Notes: a model not told the origin generated them from the letters alone. A DNA stretch of 49,856 nt from a virus (IMGVR_UViG_3300024273_001733:1-49856); one strand, 5' to 3'. Counted from the stretch's first letter, positions 1 to 5,448 are shown. Made by a program: numbers and translations.

Positions 1-51
1 CGGGCCTTACCTCCCGGTGCTTACCAATAAATTGGGGCAATTATTACATTG

Positions 52-123
52 TAGCCCGTAGCGGAATCGAACCGCTCTTACATGGATGAAAACCATGCGT
101 CCTAACCGATAGACGAACGGGCC
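52..123 (-). tRNA. tRNA-Glu (TTC)
   Basis: A full cloverleaf can be drawn on the minus strand. The acceptor arms GGCCCGT and ACGGGCT pair (one G-U), the anticodon stem CATGG/CCATG holds the loop TTTTCAT with anticodon TTC, and the T arm is AGCGG-TTCGATT-CCGCT. The 3' CCA is not encoded. It lies downstream of the promoter at 169-201. Confidence 0.93.
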
Positions 124-168
124 ATTTCATTACCAAGATGTCAAATAACGTTTGTTTTAATTATAGTG

Positions 169-201
169 TAAATATAACTATAATATTTGAACCTTGAAAA
201 C
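169..201 (-). promoter_or_regulatory. Early/middle-type phage promoter (copy A)
   Basis: On the minus strand GTTTTC is followed, 25 bases from its G, by TATATTTA inside ATAGTTATATTTAC. The same two boxes with the same spacing recur at 2656-2688, 3319-3351, 5416-5448, 10505-10537 and 27560-27592. Upstream lies an A/T-rich stretch that is also conserved. It would drive tRNA-Glu. The -7-like box resembles the Bacteroidota TAnnTTTG element. Confidence 0.75.
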
Positions 202-238
202 TTTTTTACAATTATTTTCAAAAGTTATTAACAATTTG

Positions 239-311
239 AGCGGGAGACGGGGTTCGAACCCGTGACCTATAGCTTGGAAGGCTATCGCTCTACCAACTGA
301 GCTACTCCCGC
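239..311 (-). tRNA. tRNA-Gly (TCC)
   Basis: The acceptor arms GCGGGAG/CTCCCGC pair perfectly. The D arm is standard (AGCTCAGTTGGTAGAGC), the anticodon stem ATAGC/GCTAT carries the loop CTTCCAA with anticodon TCC, and the T arm CGGGG/CCCCG-type stem encloses TTCGAAC. The 3' CCA is not encoded. Confidence 0.95.
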
Positions 312-449
312 ATTTGGGTAGGTTCAGACGCGTTCTGCCTACCGAGACCATTAATTTGAAGGACTTCAGGGATTAATGACACTGTTTTAGAAAATAACAG
401 GATGGATTAATACGTGCTCTACCAACTTTCCCATACCTAGAATTATTAT
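312..449 (-). other. Non-coding segment with hairpin and duplicated tRNA-Pro 5' half
   Basis: No gene is seen here. Positions 315-342 form a strong hairpin on either strand (GGTAGG with CCTACC, inner CAGA with TCTG). Positions 420-441 repeat, base for base, 22 bases of the 5' (acceptor and D-arm) part of the tRNA-Pro gene at 1295-1316. The rest of a tRNA is missing: there is no TTCGA arm. The segment sits directly after the homing endonuclease stop codon, so it may be a remnant of a rearrangement or homing event, or part of a processed RNA. Confidence 0.5.
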
Positions 450-1094
450 TTACATTTTTCTACCTAATCTCCATCCTTCAGGTATTGTATCACCTTTATT
501 AATTTTCTTAGATTCAATTTCATTTGTTATCCAACACTTTCCATATTGTGAGTTATTAGATCCTTTTTGATACGAACGCCCTTTCATTTTTTCAATTGTT
601 TCAGGCTTGTGTTTTTTACCAGACCATTTACCCCATTGTACAGGTTTTCTTCTTCCTTCTTGAATTGCTTTATATAAAGATTTTGAAATAGCTTCACTAT
701 TTTTTTTAGCATATTCAGGATCTGTTTCTCTTAACAATTTTAGCTTCGATGTCCCATTCTTACCGCCTTTAGATAATTGCTCTTTTGATAAATGAGACCA
801 TCCTCCTTCACCACCTACTCTTAAATTCATACAGAGTTCTTCATTAATCAATTCAACATTAACAATTTCCCTTTCTCTATTCTTTAAATCATCTCTAGAT
901 TCTAAGAATTCTAATATTTCGCAAACATGATTGTCTTTACCATGCTTATTGATTGAATACCAAAGTCTTTTGCCTGAACCAACATAACCATCTTCTAGGT
1001 TATCTGTTGAATGCATTCCAATATAAAACTTGTTTGTAATAATACATGTAGTTTTATAAATGTAGTGATATTTTCTTCTTTGAGCTCTTTCCAT
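450..1094 (-). CDS. GIY-YIG homing endonuclease (Seg/I-Tev-like)
   Basis: A 214-residue site-specific DNA endonuclease of the kind that spreads its own gene between phage genomes. The GIY-YIG module is at the N-terminus, with YIY at residues 11-13, YIG at 24-26, the Tyr/Gly pair in GYVGSGK and its Arg near 43, and a downstream Glu-rich helix that should carry the catalytic Glu. The C-terminal half has NUMOD3-like DNA-binding segments (SGKKHKPETIEKM) and ends with a GSNNSQYGKCWITN segment common in phage GIY-YIG proteins. It lies inside the tRNA cluster, a typical homing location. The start codon is buried in a 13-bp hairpin that also holds a late promoter-like box (1088-1136), so expression is probably limited to late transcripts, as for T4 I-TevI. 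The family is certain; the target site cannot be read from this window. Confidence 0.92.
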   Translation of the reverse strand: MERAQRRKYHYIYKTTCIITNKFYIGMHSTDNLEDGYVGSGKRLWYSINKHGKDNHVCEILEFLESRDDLKNREREIVNVELINEELCMNLRVGGEGGWSHLSKEQLSKGGKNGTSKLKLLRETDPEYAKKNSEAISKSLYKAIQEGRRKPVQWGKWSGKKHKPETIEKMKGRSYQKGSNNSQYGKCWITNEIESKKINKGDTIPEGWRLGRKM

Positions 1095-1136
1095 GGATAT
1101 TTAGATATTTTTCTATAATCTATATATCCATGGAAA
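1088..1136 (-). promoter_or_regulatory. Start-codon-sequestering hairpin with embedded late promoter
   Basis: Positions 1088-1100 and 1124-1136 are perfect 13-base inverted repeats (TTTCCATGGATAT type) around a 23-base loop. The endonuclease ATG (1092-1094) lies in the arm transcribed second. The arm transcribed first includes GGATATATAG (1120-1129), a match to the late box GATATATAA seen elsewhere. Read-through RNA would form the hairpin and hide the ATG; RNA started at the late box would lack most of the first arm. Confidence 0.7.
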
Positions 1137-1154
1137 TGGCAAAAAGTTTCACAG

Positions 1155-1228
1155 AGCCTCTTGAGGGATTCGAACCCACGACCTGCCGATTACAAATCGG
1201 CTGCTCTGGCCAACTGAGCTAAAGAGGC
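1155..1228 (-). tRNA. tRNA-Thr (TGT)
   Basis: The acceptor arms GCCTCTT/AAGAGGC pair perfectly. The anticodon stem GCCGA/TCGGC holds the loop TTTGTAA with anticodon TGT, and a TTCGAAT T loop is present. CCA is not encoded. It is the first tRNA upstream of the homing endonuclease gene. Confidence 0.95.
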
Positions 1229-1242
1229 AAAAAGTTTCACAG

Positions 1243-1315
1243 TCTAAGTAGCAGGATTCGAACCTGCGGTCTCCACATCCCAAATGTGGCGGATTACCAA
1301 CTTTCCCATACCTAG
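1243..1315 (-). tRNA. tRNA-Pro (TGG)
   Basis: The acceptor arms CTAGGTA/TACTTAG pair with one G-U. The anticodon stem CCACA/TGTGG carries the loop TTTGGGA with anticodon TGG, and the T arm GCAGG-TTCGAAT-CCTGC is intact. Its 5' 22 bases are duplicated at 420-441. Confidence 0.93.
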
Positions 1316-1321
1316 ATATTG

Positions 1322-1394
1322 TTGTCCCACAAGGGCTCGAACCTCGACTCTTCTAGACCAAAACTAGACGTGTTGCCAATTACACCATAGGACA
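1322..1394 (-). tRNA. tRNA-Gln (TTG)
   Basis: The acceptor arms TGTCCTA/TGGGACA pair with one U-G. The anticodon stem TCTAG/CTAGA holds the loop TTTTGGT with anticodon TTG. The T arm CGAGG-TTCGAGC-CCTTG has one G-U. It is 6 bases from tRNA-Pro, so the two are surely cotranscribed. Confidence 0.93.
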
Positions 1395-1402
1395 ATATAT
1401 TG

Positions 1403-1475
1403 TGGAACAGGTTGGTATCGAGCCAACTCCTCTAGATTTTCAGTCTAGCGCAATAACCTTATCTGCCACTGCTCC
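1403..1475 (-). tRNA. tRNA-Phe (GAA)
   Basis: The acceptor arms GGAGCAG/CTGTTCC pair with one G-U. The anticodon stem CTAGA/TCTAG holds the loop CTGAAAA with anticodon GAA, and the T arm GTTGG-CTCGATA-CCAAC is intact. The first T-loop base is C rather than T. Confidence 0.9.
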
Positions 1476-1511
1476 ATTCATTACCAATACGTCAAAGAAC
1501 TTTATCTTTTG

Positions 1512-1582
1512 AGTTTAGTGTTGGAATCGAACCAACCTCCCAGGATTTGCAATCCTGTGCCTAACCAATCGGCCAACCAAAC
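1512..1582 (-). tRNA. tRNA-Cys (GCA)
   Basis: The acceptor arms GTTTGGT/ACTAAAC pair with one G-U. The anticodon stem CAGGA/TCCTG holds the loop TTGCAAA with anticodon GCA. The T arm GTTGG-TTCGATT-CCAAC is perfect. A terminator-like hairpin lies 10 bases upstream. Confidence 0.94.
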
Positions 1583-1591
1583 TTGTTAAAT

Positions 1592-1626
1592 CAAAAAAGG
1601 ACCAATCATTTCTGAAAGGTCCTTTT
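1592..1626 (-). terminator. Rho-independent terminator
   Basis: On the minus strand AAGGACC, a 14-base loop and GGTCCTT are followed by TTTT. It ends the unit that starts at the late promoter near 1832-1848 and holds the small gene at 1652-1780. The stem is flanked by A and T runs, so it could act in both directions. Confidence 0.7.
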
Positions 1627-1651
1627 GAATATTGTGTATGTTAATAATCGA

Positions 1652-1780
1652 CTAGCTCATATTAACATTTCTTTTTTCAAAAAGACCAAAACCCTGTTCC
1701 CCATTATAAAAGGGACATATAGTGCCCACCGTCCAATTAGTCGGTAGATTGCTTGTCATATGTTTCTGAGTTTTCAGCAT
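1652..1780 (-). CDS. Small hypothetical protein (42 aa)
   Basis: A 42-residue open frame from ATG (1778-1780) to TAG (1652-1654), not similar to anything I recognise. Its middle reads LPTNWTVGTICPFYNG and it ends FEKRNVNMS, a composition that looks like a folded small protein rather than random AT-rich translation. It sits between a tandem late-type promoter about 50 bases upstream (1832-1848) and a terminator downstream (1592-1626), so it forms a complete single-gene unit. The start is preceded by an A-rich stretch, as for other genes here. The same RNA can also form a 9-bp hairpin (TGTTAATA/TATTAACA, 1638-1669) over the end of the frame, so a non-coding role remains possible. Confidence 0.5.
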   Translation of the reverse strand: MLKTQKHMTSNLPTNWTVGTICPFYNGEQGFGLFEKRNVNMS

Positions 1781-1831
1781 TTTTATTAATTTTATTCTTA
1801 AAATACAAGATCTTTAATGTTCTTGTGTTAA

Positions 1832-1848
1832 TTATATATCTATATATC
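1832..1848 (-). promoter_or_regulatory. Tandem late-type promoter boxes
   Basis: On the minus strand GATATATA is followed directly by GATATATAAT: two overlapping copies of the late box. About 25 bases upstream a GTTTAAATTTG stretch and an A/T-rich block resemble a degenerate early/middle promoter, so this site may combine both classes. It precedes the 42-residue gene at 1652-1780. Confidence 0.55.
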
Positions 1849-1901
1849 TTTTTGTTTCAGCAAATTTAAACTTTTTGCAATTATTTTCAAAAAGATTTTT
1901 G

Positions 1902-1974
1902 TGATCCGAGCAGGATTCAAACCTGCGACCTATTCATTAGAAGTGAATTGCTCTATTCGCTGAGCTATCGGACC
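1902..1974 (-). tRNA. tRNA-Arg (TCT)
   Basis: The acceptor arms GGTCCGA/TCGGATC pair with one G-U. The anticodon stem ATTCA/TGAAT holds the loop CTTCTAA with anticodon TCT, and the T arm GCAGG-TTTGAAT-CCTGC is intact. AGA is a favoured Arg codon in AT-rich phage genes. Confidence 0.94.
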
Positions 1975-1994
1975 ATTTTTGTTTGTTACTATAT

Positions 1995-2345
1995 TTATAT
2001 CTGGCTATCTTGAATTGTTTCAAAATGTTTGATATGTTTACAATGTCCTCTTCTGAAACTACTTGCTGGACAATTACAATTCCATACTCCATTTCTAAAA
2101 GTAACATCATACGTTGTCTTTCCGTTCGATGATGGAATGGTATATTTAAGATCCTGCTGAGGCTCTTTAGTCACCTCAGAGGATGCCTTCACAGGGTCAA
2201 TAATTATATCATCTGAAAATTCTATGTCCTCTCTGGTTGTTCCATCAGGTACAGGGATCCAATCAGGACATACATATAGGCCATTAATTGTTTGTACCAG
2301 TGCAAAATCTCTAAAAACTCTATGTCTTGGTATTTTGATCTTCAT
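1995..2345 (-). CDS. Small SWIM zinc-finger protein
   Basis: A 116-residue protein ending with a SWIM-type zinc motif: YDVTFRNGVWNCNCPAS, then RRGHCKHIKHFE, giving the pattern C-x-C, spacer, C-x-H. SWIM domains are small zinc-binding modules used for DNA or protein binding. The first half is polar, with no recognised domain. I chose the ATG at 2343-2345 because it lies just after the stop of the upstream gene (2348), whereas the longer reading would start inside that gene. It is cotranscribed with 2348-2632 from the promoter at 2656-2688. Its partner and target are unknown. The neighbouring protein has a related Cys pattern with the His missing. Confidence 0.7.
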   Translation of the reverse strand: MKIKIPRHRVFRDFALVQTINGLYVCPDWIPVPDGTTREDIEFSDDIIIDPVKASSEVTKEPQQDLKYTIPSSNGKTTYDVTFRNGVWNCNCPASSFRRGHCKHIKHFETIQDSQI

Positions 2346-2347
2346 CT

Positions 2348-2632
2348 TTACCAAAAATACGTTGTTCTGCAACCAGTATTAAATTCTTCTATTGTTTCAA
2401 CTCCACATTGACAAGACATTGTCTCTGTATTAAATTGACAATTCTTTCTTCCTGATTTCTTTGTTTCGGCCCATACATGTCTTTCTGCGTCAATCGGCGA
2501 TGTTGTATATTCAGGATATACTGTAGATGCCAGACGTAAATTATAACGAGGTGCTTGCTTCTTTTTGCAAAGTAATCCAAATCCACGTAATCTTGAAAGT
2601 ATACTAGTTTTAATCTTTCTCTTATATGTCAT
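2348..2632 (-). CDS. Hypothetical protein, possible degenerate SWIM-like
   Basis: A 94-residue basic protein I do not recognise. It begins MTYKRKIKTSILSRLRGFG, suggesting a basic surface, and ends with a Cys-rich tail, MSCQCGVE then GCRTTYFW. The C-x-C, spacer, C-x-T pattern matches the SWIM motif of the next gene except that the final His is a Thr, so it may be a degraded paralogue. The early/middle promoter at 2656-2688 is 23 bases upstream of its ATG, and the next gene starts 2 bases after its stop, so the two form one early unit that continues into tRNA-Arg. Confidence 0.6.
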   Translation of the reverse strand: MTYKRKIKTSILSRLRGFGLLCKKKQAPRYNLRLASTVYPEYTTSPIDAERHVWAETKKSGRKNCQFNTETMSCQCGVETIEEFNTGCRTTYFW

Positions 2633-2655
2633 GTTGTTTGTTTTTTAATTATAGT

Positions 2656-2688
2656 TAAATATAACTATTTTATTTGAATTGAGAAAAC
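2656..2688 (-). promoter_or_regulatory. Early/middle-type phage promoter (copy B)
   Basis: On the minus strand GTTTTCTC and ATAGTTATATTTAAC have the same spacing as the other copies. The -7 box ends about 23 bases before the ATG of 2348-2632. It directly follows the degenerate tRNA at 2730-2803. Confidence 0.75.
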
Positions 2689-2729
2689 ATTTTAACACTT
2701 ATTTTTGAAAGTTATTAACAATTTTATTG

Positions 2730-2803
2730 TGGTCCATCCTGGGCTCGAACTTACGACCCCCTGATTAACAGTCAGGTGCTCTAACTGTTAGATGATAGCA
2801 GCA
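2730..2803 (-). pseudogene. Degenerate tRNA-Asn-like gene (GTT)
   Basis: The anticodon arm CCTGA-CTGTTAA-TCAGG is intact with anticodon GTT, and a TTCGAGC T loop and an ATGGACC 3' acceptor strand are present. The 5' acceptor strand (TGCTGCTATC region) does not pair with ATGGACC beyond about five bases, and the T stem halves (GTAAG and CCAGG) do not pair. It looks like a chimera of two tRNAs or a decaying copy. Confidence 0.55.
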
Positions 2804-3132
2804 TTTTTATTATTTGAAATTGAAATTGTAGGGTATTTCCTATTACCATGTTTAACATTTTCCACAAATAGGGAATATAGTAAAAACATCTTTACAATAA
2901 ACATATCATCATGCATTATGATATAAATTATAGGCTATTAAATAATAATAAAAATAAGTTCGGCCTTTTATGTCAGTCGCACGACTTGTTAATACCCTCA
3001 TTCTCCAATTCTGTTCCCCAACTATATTGAATCTTTATCAATACTAAAGACTCTCAAGGTTTGGTAGCATTTATTGTTTATATTATTGTTTATCTTGAGC
3101 TACAATTCCAATATTTCAAATAACTTTAATTG
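2804..3132. other. Non-coding stretch
   Basis: I see no supportable gene in these roughly 330 bases; every frame is closed within a few codons. A short perfect dyad, AGTCG-CA-CGACT, lies near 2977-2988, and a block around 3000-3060 is less AT-rich than its surroundings. It may be a processed spacer between two tRNA-like genes or hold an unrecognised small RNA. Confidence 0.4.
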
Positions 3133-3207
3133 TATTTTGTATCGGAGTCGAACCGATCATCTTCGGGCAAAAGCCACGCGTTCATCGCCATATAAACTAC
3201 ACAAAAT
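3133..3207 (-). tRNA. tRNA-like gene, possibly tRNA-Lys (TTT)
   Basis: The acceptor arms ATTTTGT/ACAAAAT pair perfectly and the T arm ATCGG-TTCGACT-CCGAT is perfect. The anticodon arm is weak: only about three pairs close the loop CTTTTGC, which would read TTT (Lys) with an unusual G at position 37. The D stem has about three pairs (GTT/AAC). It is downstream of the promoter at 3319-3351. The identity is uncertain and it may be decaying. Confidence 0.55.
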
Positions 3208-3318
3208 AACCATTGAAAATTCTAGGTAGTGGCACCTTTACGCGGCCATCAATTCTACTTGCGAAGATCTTTCAATTTTAACAATAGCTCGTTTGCATAT
3301 TGATTAATTTGTTATGGT

Positions 3319-3351
3319 TAAATATAACTATTATATTTGATCCGTGAAAAC
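3319..3351 (-). promoter_or_regulatory. Early/middle-type phage promoter (copy C)
   Basis: On the minus strand GTTTTCACGG and ATAGTTATATTTAAC show the standard spacing. It lies just after the stop of the ATP-grasp gene and about 110 bases before the tRNA-like gene at 3133-3207. Confidence 0.75.
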
Positions 3352-3375
3352 TTTTTAACACTTATTTTCAATTAT

Positions 3376-4320
3376 TTATTTTATTTCAAATCTTTTTGGG
3401 TCAAGTTCCAATGTCTTTTTATCAAGATACTCACTCATCTTTGTAAGTTCAGCATCAGCATCTGCATTCACCTCACGACCATTAAAATCCCTAAACAATT
3501 GTCTATATATTTGAACAGTAGAATCATATGGAACCCCTGGTTGACTGTTACTTTCAATCACATATAATTTACCTGCCTTGTCTTCCATAACATCAAAACA
3601 AATATATGGTAAATCTGAAAATATTCCACCGAACTTTTTAACAAGTTCATTAAATTTCCCAGGAATCTTACTAATATCTCTTTTAATATATTTAAATTCC
3701 ATTTGTTCCTTGCCATCACCATCACCTGTTTTGGCTTTATCATTCATTGGTTGTCTCTCCATCCAAAAGAATGGTTTGCCTTTAAATGTAATTAATCTAT
3801 GTTCTGCTGATTTATCAATATACTCTGAATAGACATCAAGTTTAGAATGATCTGCAGCGTCCCATGACTTCTTATCCTTGAATATTTGAATTCCTAGCCC
3901 TGAATGACCCTCTGCTGGTTTTCCAATTAATGGAAATCCTATCTTTAATGCAGCATCTTTATTATTAAAAGTCTTTGGAATATTCTCGTCCCCATCAACC
4001 AATTTATGAAACTCTGCCTTAGAGCCTGATTGCTTAATAAATTCCGGTAAATTATATACATTTTCCTCTTTAATTAAACCTTCATCTAAAAGCTTCTGAG
4101 TTACCTTAGAATTGTATGTAAGGATTGGTAGATCTGGATTTATATCAATATCTTTATAATTTTCAAGTGTGACCTGTGTAAAGAAATTGTCACCTGCGAA
4201 GTCCTTATAAGACCACCACCTATGACCACTTTCAGGATTAATCGCTAAGTATATCTTGTGTAGATCTGAAGTACCCTCCTTCTCAGCAATAAACTGTTCA
4301 AATAATTTAATTCTTTTCAT
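3376..4320 (-). CDS. ATP-grasp ligase with capsid-targeting-like N-terminus
   Basis: A 314-residue ATP-grasp enzyme of the RimK/glutathione synthetase type, which joins a carboxylate to an amine using ATP. The ATP-binding part is GFPLIGKPAEGHSGLGIQ, and the C-terminal metal and ATP site is CFDVMEDKAGKLYVIESNSQPG, with the expected D...E-x-N ligands. The substrate is unknown. The first 13 residues, MKRIKLFEQFIAE, match the T4 internal-protein capsid-targeting sequence (MKTYQEFIAE in IPIII) and the leaders of three other proteins in this window. A late promoter box abuts the start codon and a terminator isolates it from the upstream sigma operon. Established: family and fold. Inferred: packaging in the capsid with cleavage after the Glu at residue 13, and action on the host after injection. 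Confidence 0.8.
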   Translation of the reverse strand: MKRIKLFEQFIAEKEGTSDLHKIYLAINPESGHRWWSYKDFAGDNFFTQVTLENYKDIDINPDLPILTYNSKVTQKLLDEGLIKEENVYNLPEFIKQSGSKAEFHKLVDGDENIPKTFNNKDAALKIGFPLIGKPAEGHSGLGIQIFKDKKSWDAADHSKLDVYSEYIDKSAEHRLITFKGKPFFWMERQPMNDKAKTGDGDGKEQMEFKYIKRDISKIPGKFNELVKKFGGIFSDLPYICFDVMEDKAGKLYVIESNSQPGVPYDSTVQIYRQLFRDFNGREVNADADAELTKMSEYLDKKTLELDPKRFEIK

Positions 4321-4321
4321 C

Positions 4322-4332
4322 TATTATATATC
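4322..4332 (-). promoter_or_regulatory. Late promoter GATATATAATA abutting the start codon
   Basis: The minus strand reads GATATATAATAG-ATG, a full match to the late box with only one base between it and the ATP-grasp ATG. With T4-like spacing, transcription would begin at or just inside the start codon. Confidence 0.65.
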
Positions 4333-4334
4333 AT

Positions 4335-4362
4335 AAAAAAACCAGGCCGATTGACCTGGTTT
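4335..4362 (-). terminator. Rho-independent terminator after the sigma operon
   Basis: AAACCAGG, an 8-base loop and CCTGGTTT are followed by a T run on the minus strand. It follows the stop of 4371-4583 and precedes the late promoter at 4322-4332. Confidence 0.85.
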
Positions 4363-4370
4363 GTATTTTT

Positions 4371-4583
4371 TTAAACGGTTTCATGTATCTTAATACTGTG
4401 TTGTTTTTTATATTGTTCAATAAACATTTCACCAACTCCTATATCATCAATTACATATTCATCGGGGATTGCAGGTTTTCTTGCCCTTCCATTTATAATT
4501 CTGTCAGGGGTCTGATCTTCTAAAAATACTTTCATATACTTCTTCCTAGAAGTTTCCGACTTTCTATAGACAACTACTACCAT
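4371..4583 (-). CDS. Hypothetical protein (70 aa)
   Basis: A 70-residue protein I do not recognise, with no membrane segment. It has a basic N-terminal third (YRKSETSRKKYMKVF) and an acidic middle (PDEYVIDDIGVGEMF). Its ATG overlaps the stop of the 56-residue gene upstream (TAATG), so the two should be translationally coupled. It is the last gene of the sigma-factor operon, closed by the terminator at 4335-4362. A role linked to the sigma factor is possible only by association. Confidence 0.6.
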   Translation of the reverse strand: MVVVVYRKSETSRKKYMKVFLEDQTPDRIINGRARKPAIPDEYVIDDIGVGEMFIEQYKKQHSIKIHETV

Positions 4584-4753
4584 TATATTTTTCGTTTAGA
4601 GATTTGATATATGTGGAGATCTGCTACCAGTTCAGAATCACCATACATTCTATCGAAATTTTTAATAAGTTTAAAACATGCATTGTGATGTTTTGTTGTT
4701 TTACATGAATCGATTACCTTTTTAATCCATTCATAAACACTGTGTTTAAACAC
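4583..4753 (-). CDS. Small hypothetical protein with GTG start (56 aa)
   Basis: An open frame from GTG (4751-4753) to TAA (4583-4585), the stop sharing one base with the next ATG. The product has an amphipathic helical look: HSVYEWIKKVIDSCKTTKHH followed by ACFKLIKNFDRMYGDSELVA and DLHIYQISKRKI. No family is recognised. Support comes from its composition, the exact stop/start overlap with the next gene, and its place 27 bases after the sigma-factor stop. The GTG start is a guess: in-frame TAA occurs seven codons upstream and no ATG precedes Met36. The start overlaps two tandem palindromes (4735-4760). Confidence 0.55.
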   Translation of the reverse strand: MFKHSVYEWIKKVIDSCKTTKHHNACFKLIKNFDRMYGDSELVADLHIYQISKRKI

Positions 4754-4760
4754 TGTGTTT
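4735..4760. repeat. Two tandem 13-bp palindromes
   Basis: AAACAC-T-GTGTTT occurs twice head to tail (4735-4747, 4748-4760). Each copy is a perfect dyad. The pair covers the start region of the 56-residue gene, just after the sigma-factor gene. It could be an operator for a dimeric regulator or an RNA hairpin controlling the downstream genes. Confidence 0.6.
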
Positions 4761-4780
4761 GTTGTTTGATTTTACTACCA

Positions 4781-5377
4781 TTATGCTACAGATTCTTCGA
4801 TGATTGCTTTACCTCTACGAATACGATTTTTAATTGTTTGCAACGGAAGGTTGTGCTTCTCTGCAATATCCTCATATTTCATGTCATTAATCAAACGATC
4901 AACAACGATTCCTTTATACATTTCTTTAAGTGAATCGATTGCCATTAATGCATTACCATATCTTTCCATGAGATCATTGTCTTCTTCAAGAAAATCTTGT
5001 TCAGTTTTCATTTCATAATCTTCAAATGCGCCTTGTAAGCCATTTGTGAATTCACCAGCCTCATTGATTTCAACACCAAACTCAGACAATGTATCTAATG
5101 AAGTCTTTTTGTTTCGTTGATTGATATGTCCTAATGCATCATTGAATGCGATGCGATACAACCATGTAGTGATTTGGTATTGTGGATCGTATTGGTCAAT
5201 TTTAGTCCATAATTTAGTCAACGTATTTATCGCAATGTCTTCAGCCATTGCACGGTCTTTTACGATTTTGTTAATGTAAGAAGTTAATCCTGGTTTAACT
5301 TTGTAAAATAAGGTAGTGAAATCTGCATCTGAACGTGTTTCTAAAAAGTTTTCTGTTAATTCTCTGTAACTTGACAT
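4781..5377 (-). CDS. ECF-like sigma factor
   Basis: A 198-residue sigma-70 family protein of the ECF layout. Region 2 covers about residues 20-95, with the AEDIAINTLTKLWTKIDQY helix and TTWLYRIAFNDALGHINQRNKK, the -10 recognition and melting part. After an acidic linker (110-140), region 4 covers about 145-195 with the helix-turn-helix YEDIAEKHNLPLQTIKNRIRRGK. Unlike T4 gp55 it has a complete region 4. It is transcribed from an early/middle promoter 38 bases upstream (5416-5448), followed by two small genes and a terminator. A second, gp55-like sigma factor is encoded at 37071-37445, so this one may serve another promoter class or time. The family is sure; its target promoters are inferred. 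Confidence 0.88.
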   Translation of the reverse strand: MSSYRELTENFLETRSDADFTTLFYKVKPGLTSYINKIVKDRAMAEDIAINTLTKLWTKIDQYDPQYQITTWLYRIAFNDALGHINQRNKKTSLDTLSEFGVEINEAGEFTNGLQGAFEDYEMKTEQDFLEEDNDLMERYGNALMAIDSLKEMYKGIVVDRLINDMKYEDIAEKHNLPLQTIKNRIRRGKAIIEESVA

Positions 5378-5415
5378 AAATTTGTTTTGTGTTTGTTTGT
5401 GTTTTAATTATAATG

Positions 5416-5448
5416 TAAATATAACTATTAACTTTGACCCGTGAAAAC
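5416..5448 (-). promoter_or_regulatory. Early/middle-type phage promoter (copy D)
   Basis: On the minus strand GTTTTCACGGGTCAAA and ATAGTTATATTTAC show the standard spacing; this is close to the consensus of all copies. The -7 box is 38 bases before the sigma-factor ATG. Confidence 0.8.

Noticed and set aside
1-50. Possible partial tRNA at the window edge
   Set aside because: On the minus strand a D-arm-like TTGGTAAGCACC and a CGGG/CCCG stem are present, but the loop lacks the conserved T33 and the rest lies outside the window.
316-443. Complete tRNA or tmRNA between the endonuclease and tRNA-Gly genes
   Set aside because: A tRNA-Pro-like 5' half and a short closing stem can be drawn, but there is no TTCGA arm and the anticodon-like loop has nine bases.
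2804-3132. Small genes in the gap between the two tRNA-like genes
   Set aside because: All frames are closed after a few codons on both strands, for example an ATG frame near 3070 stops after eight codons.
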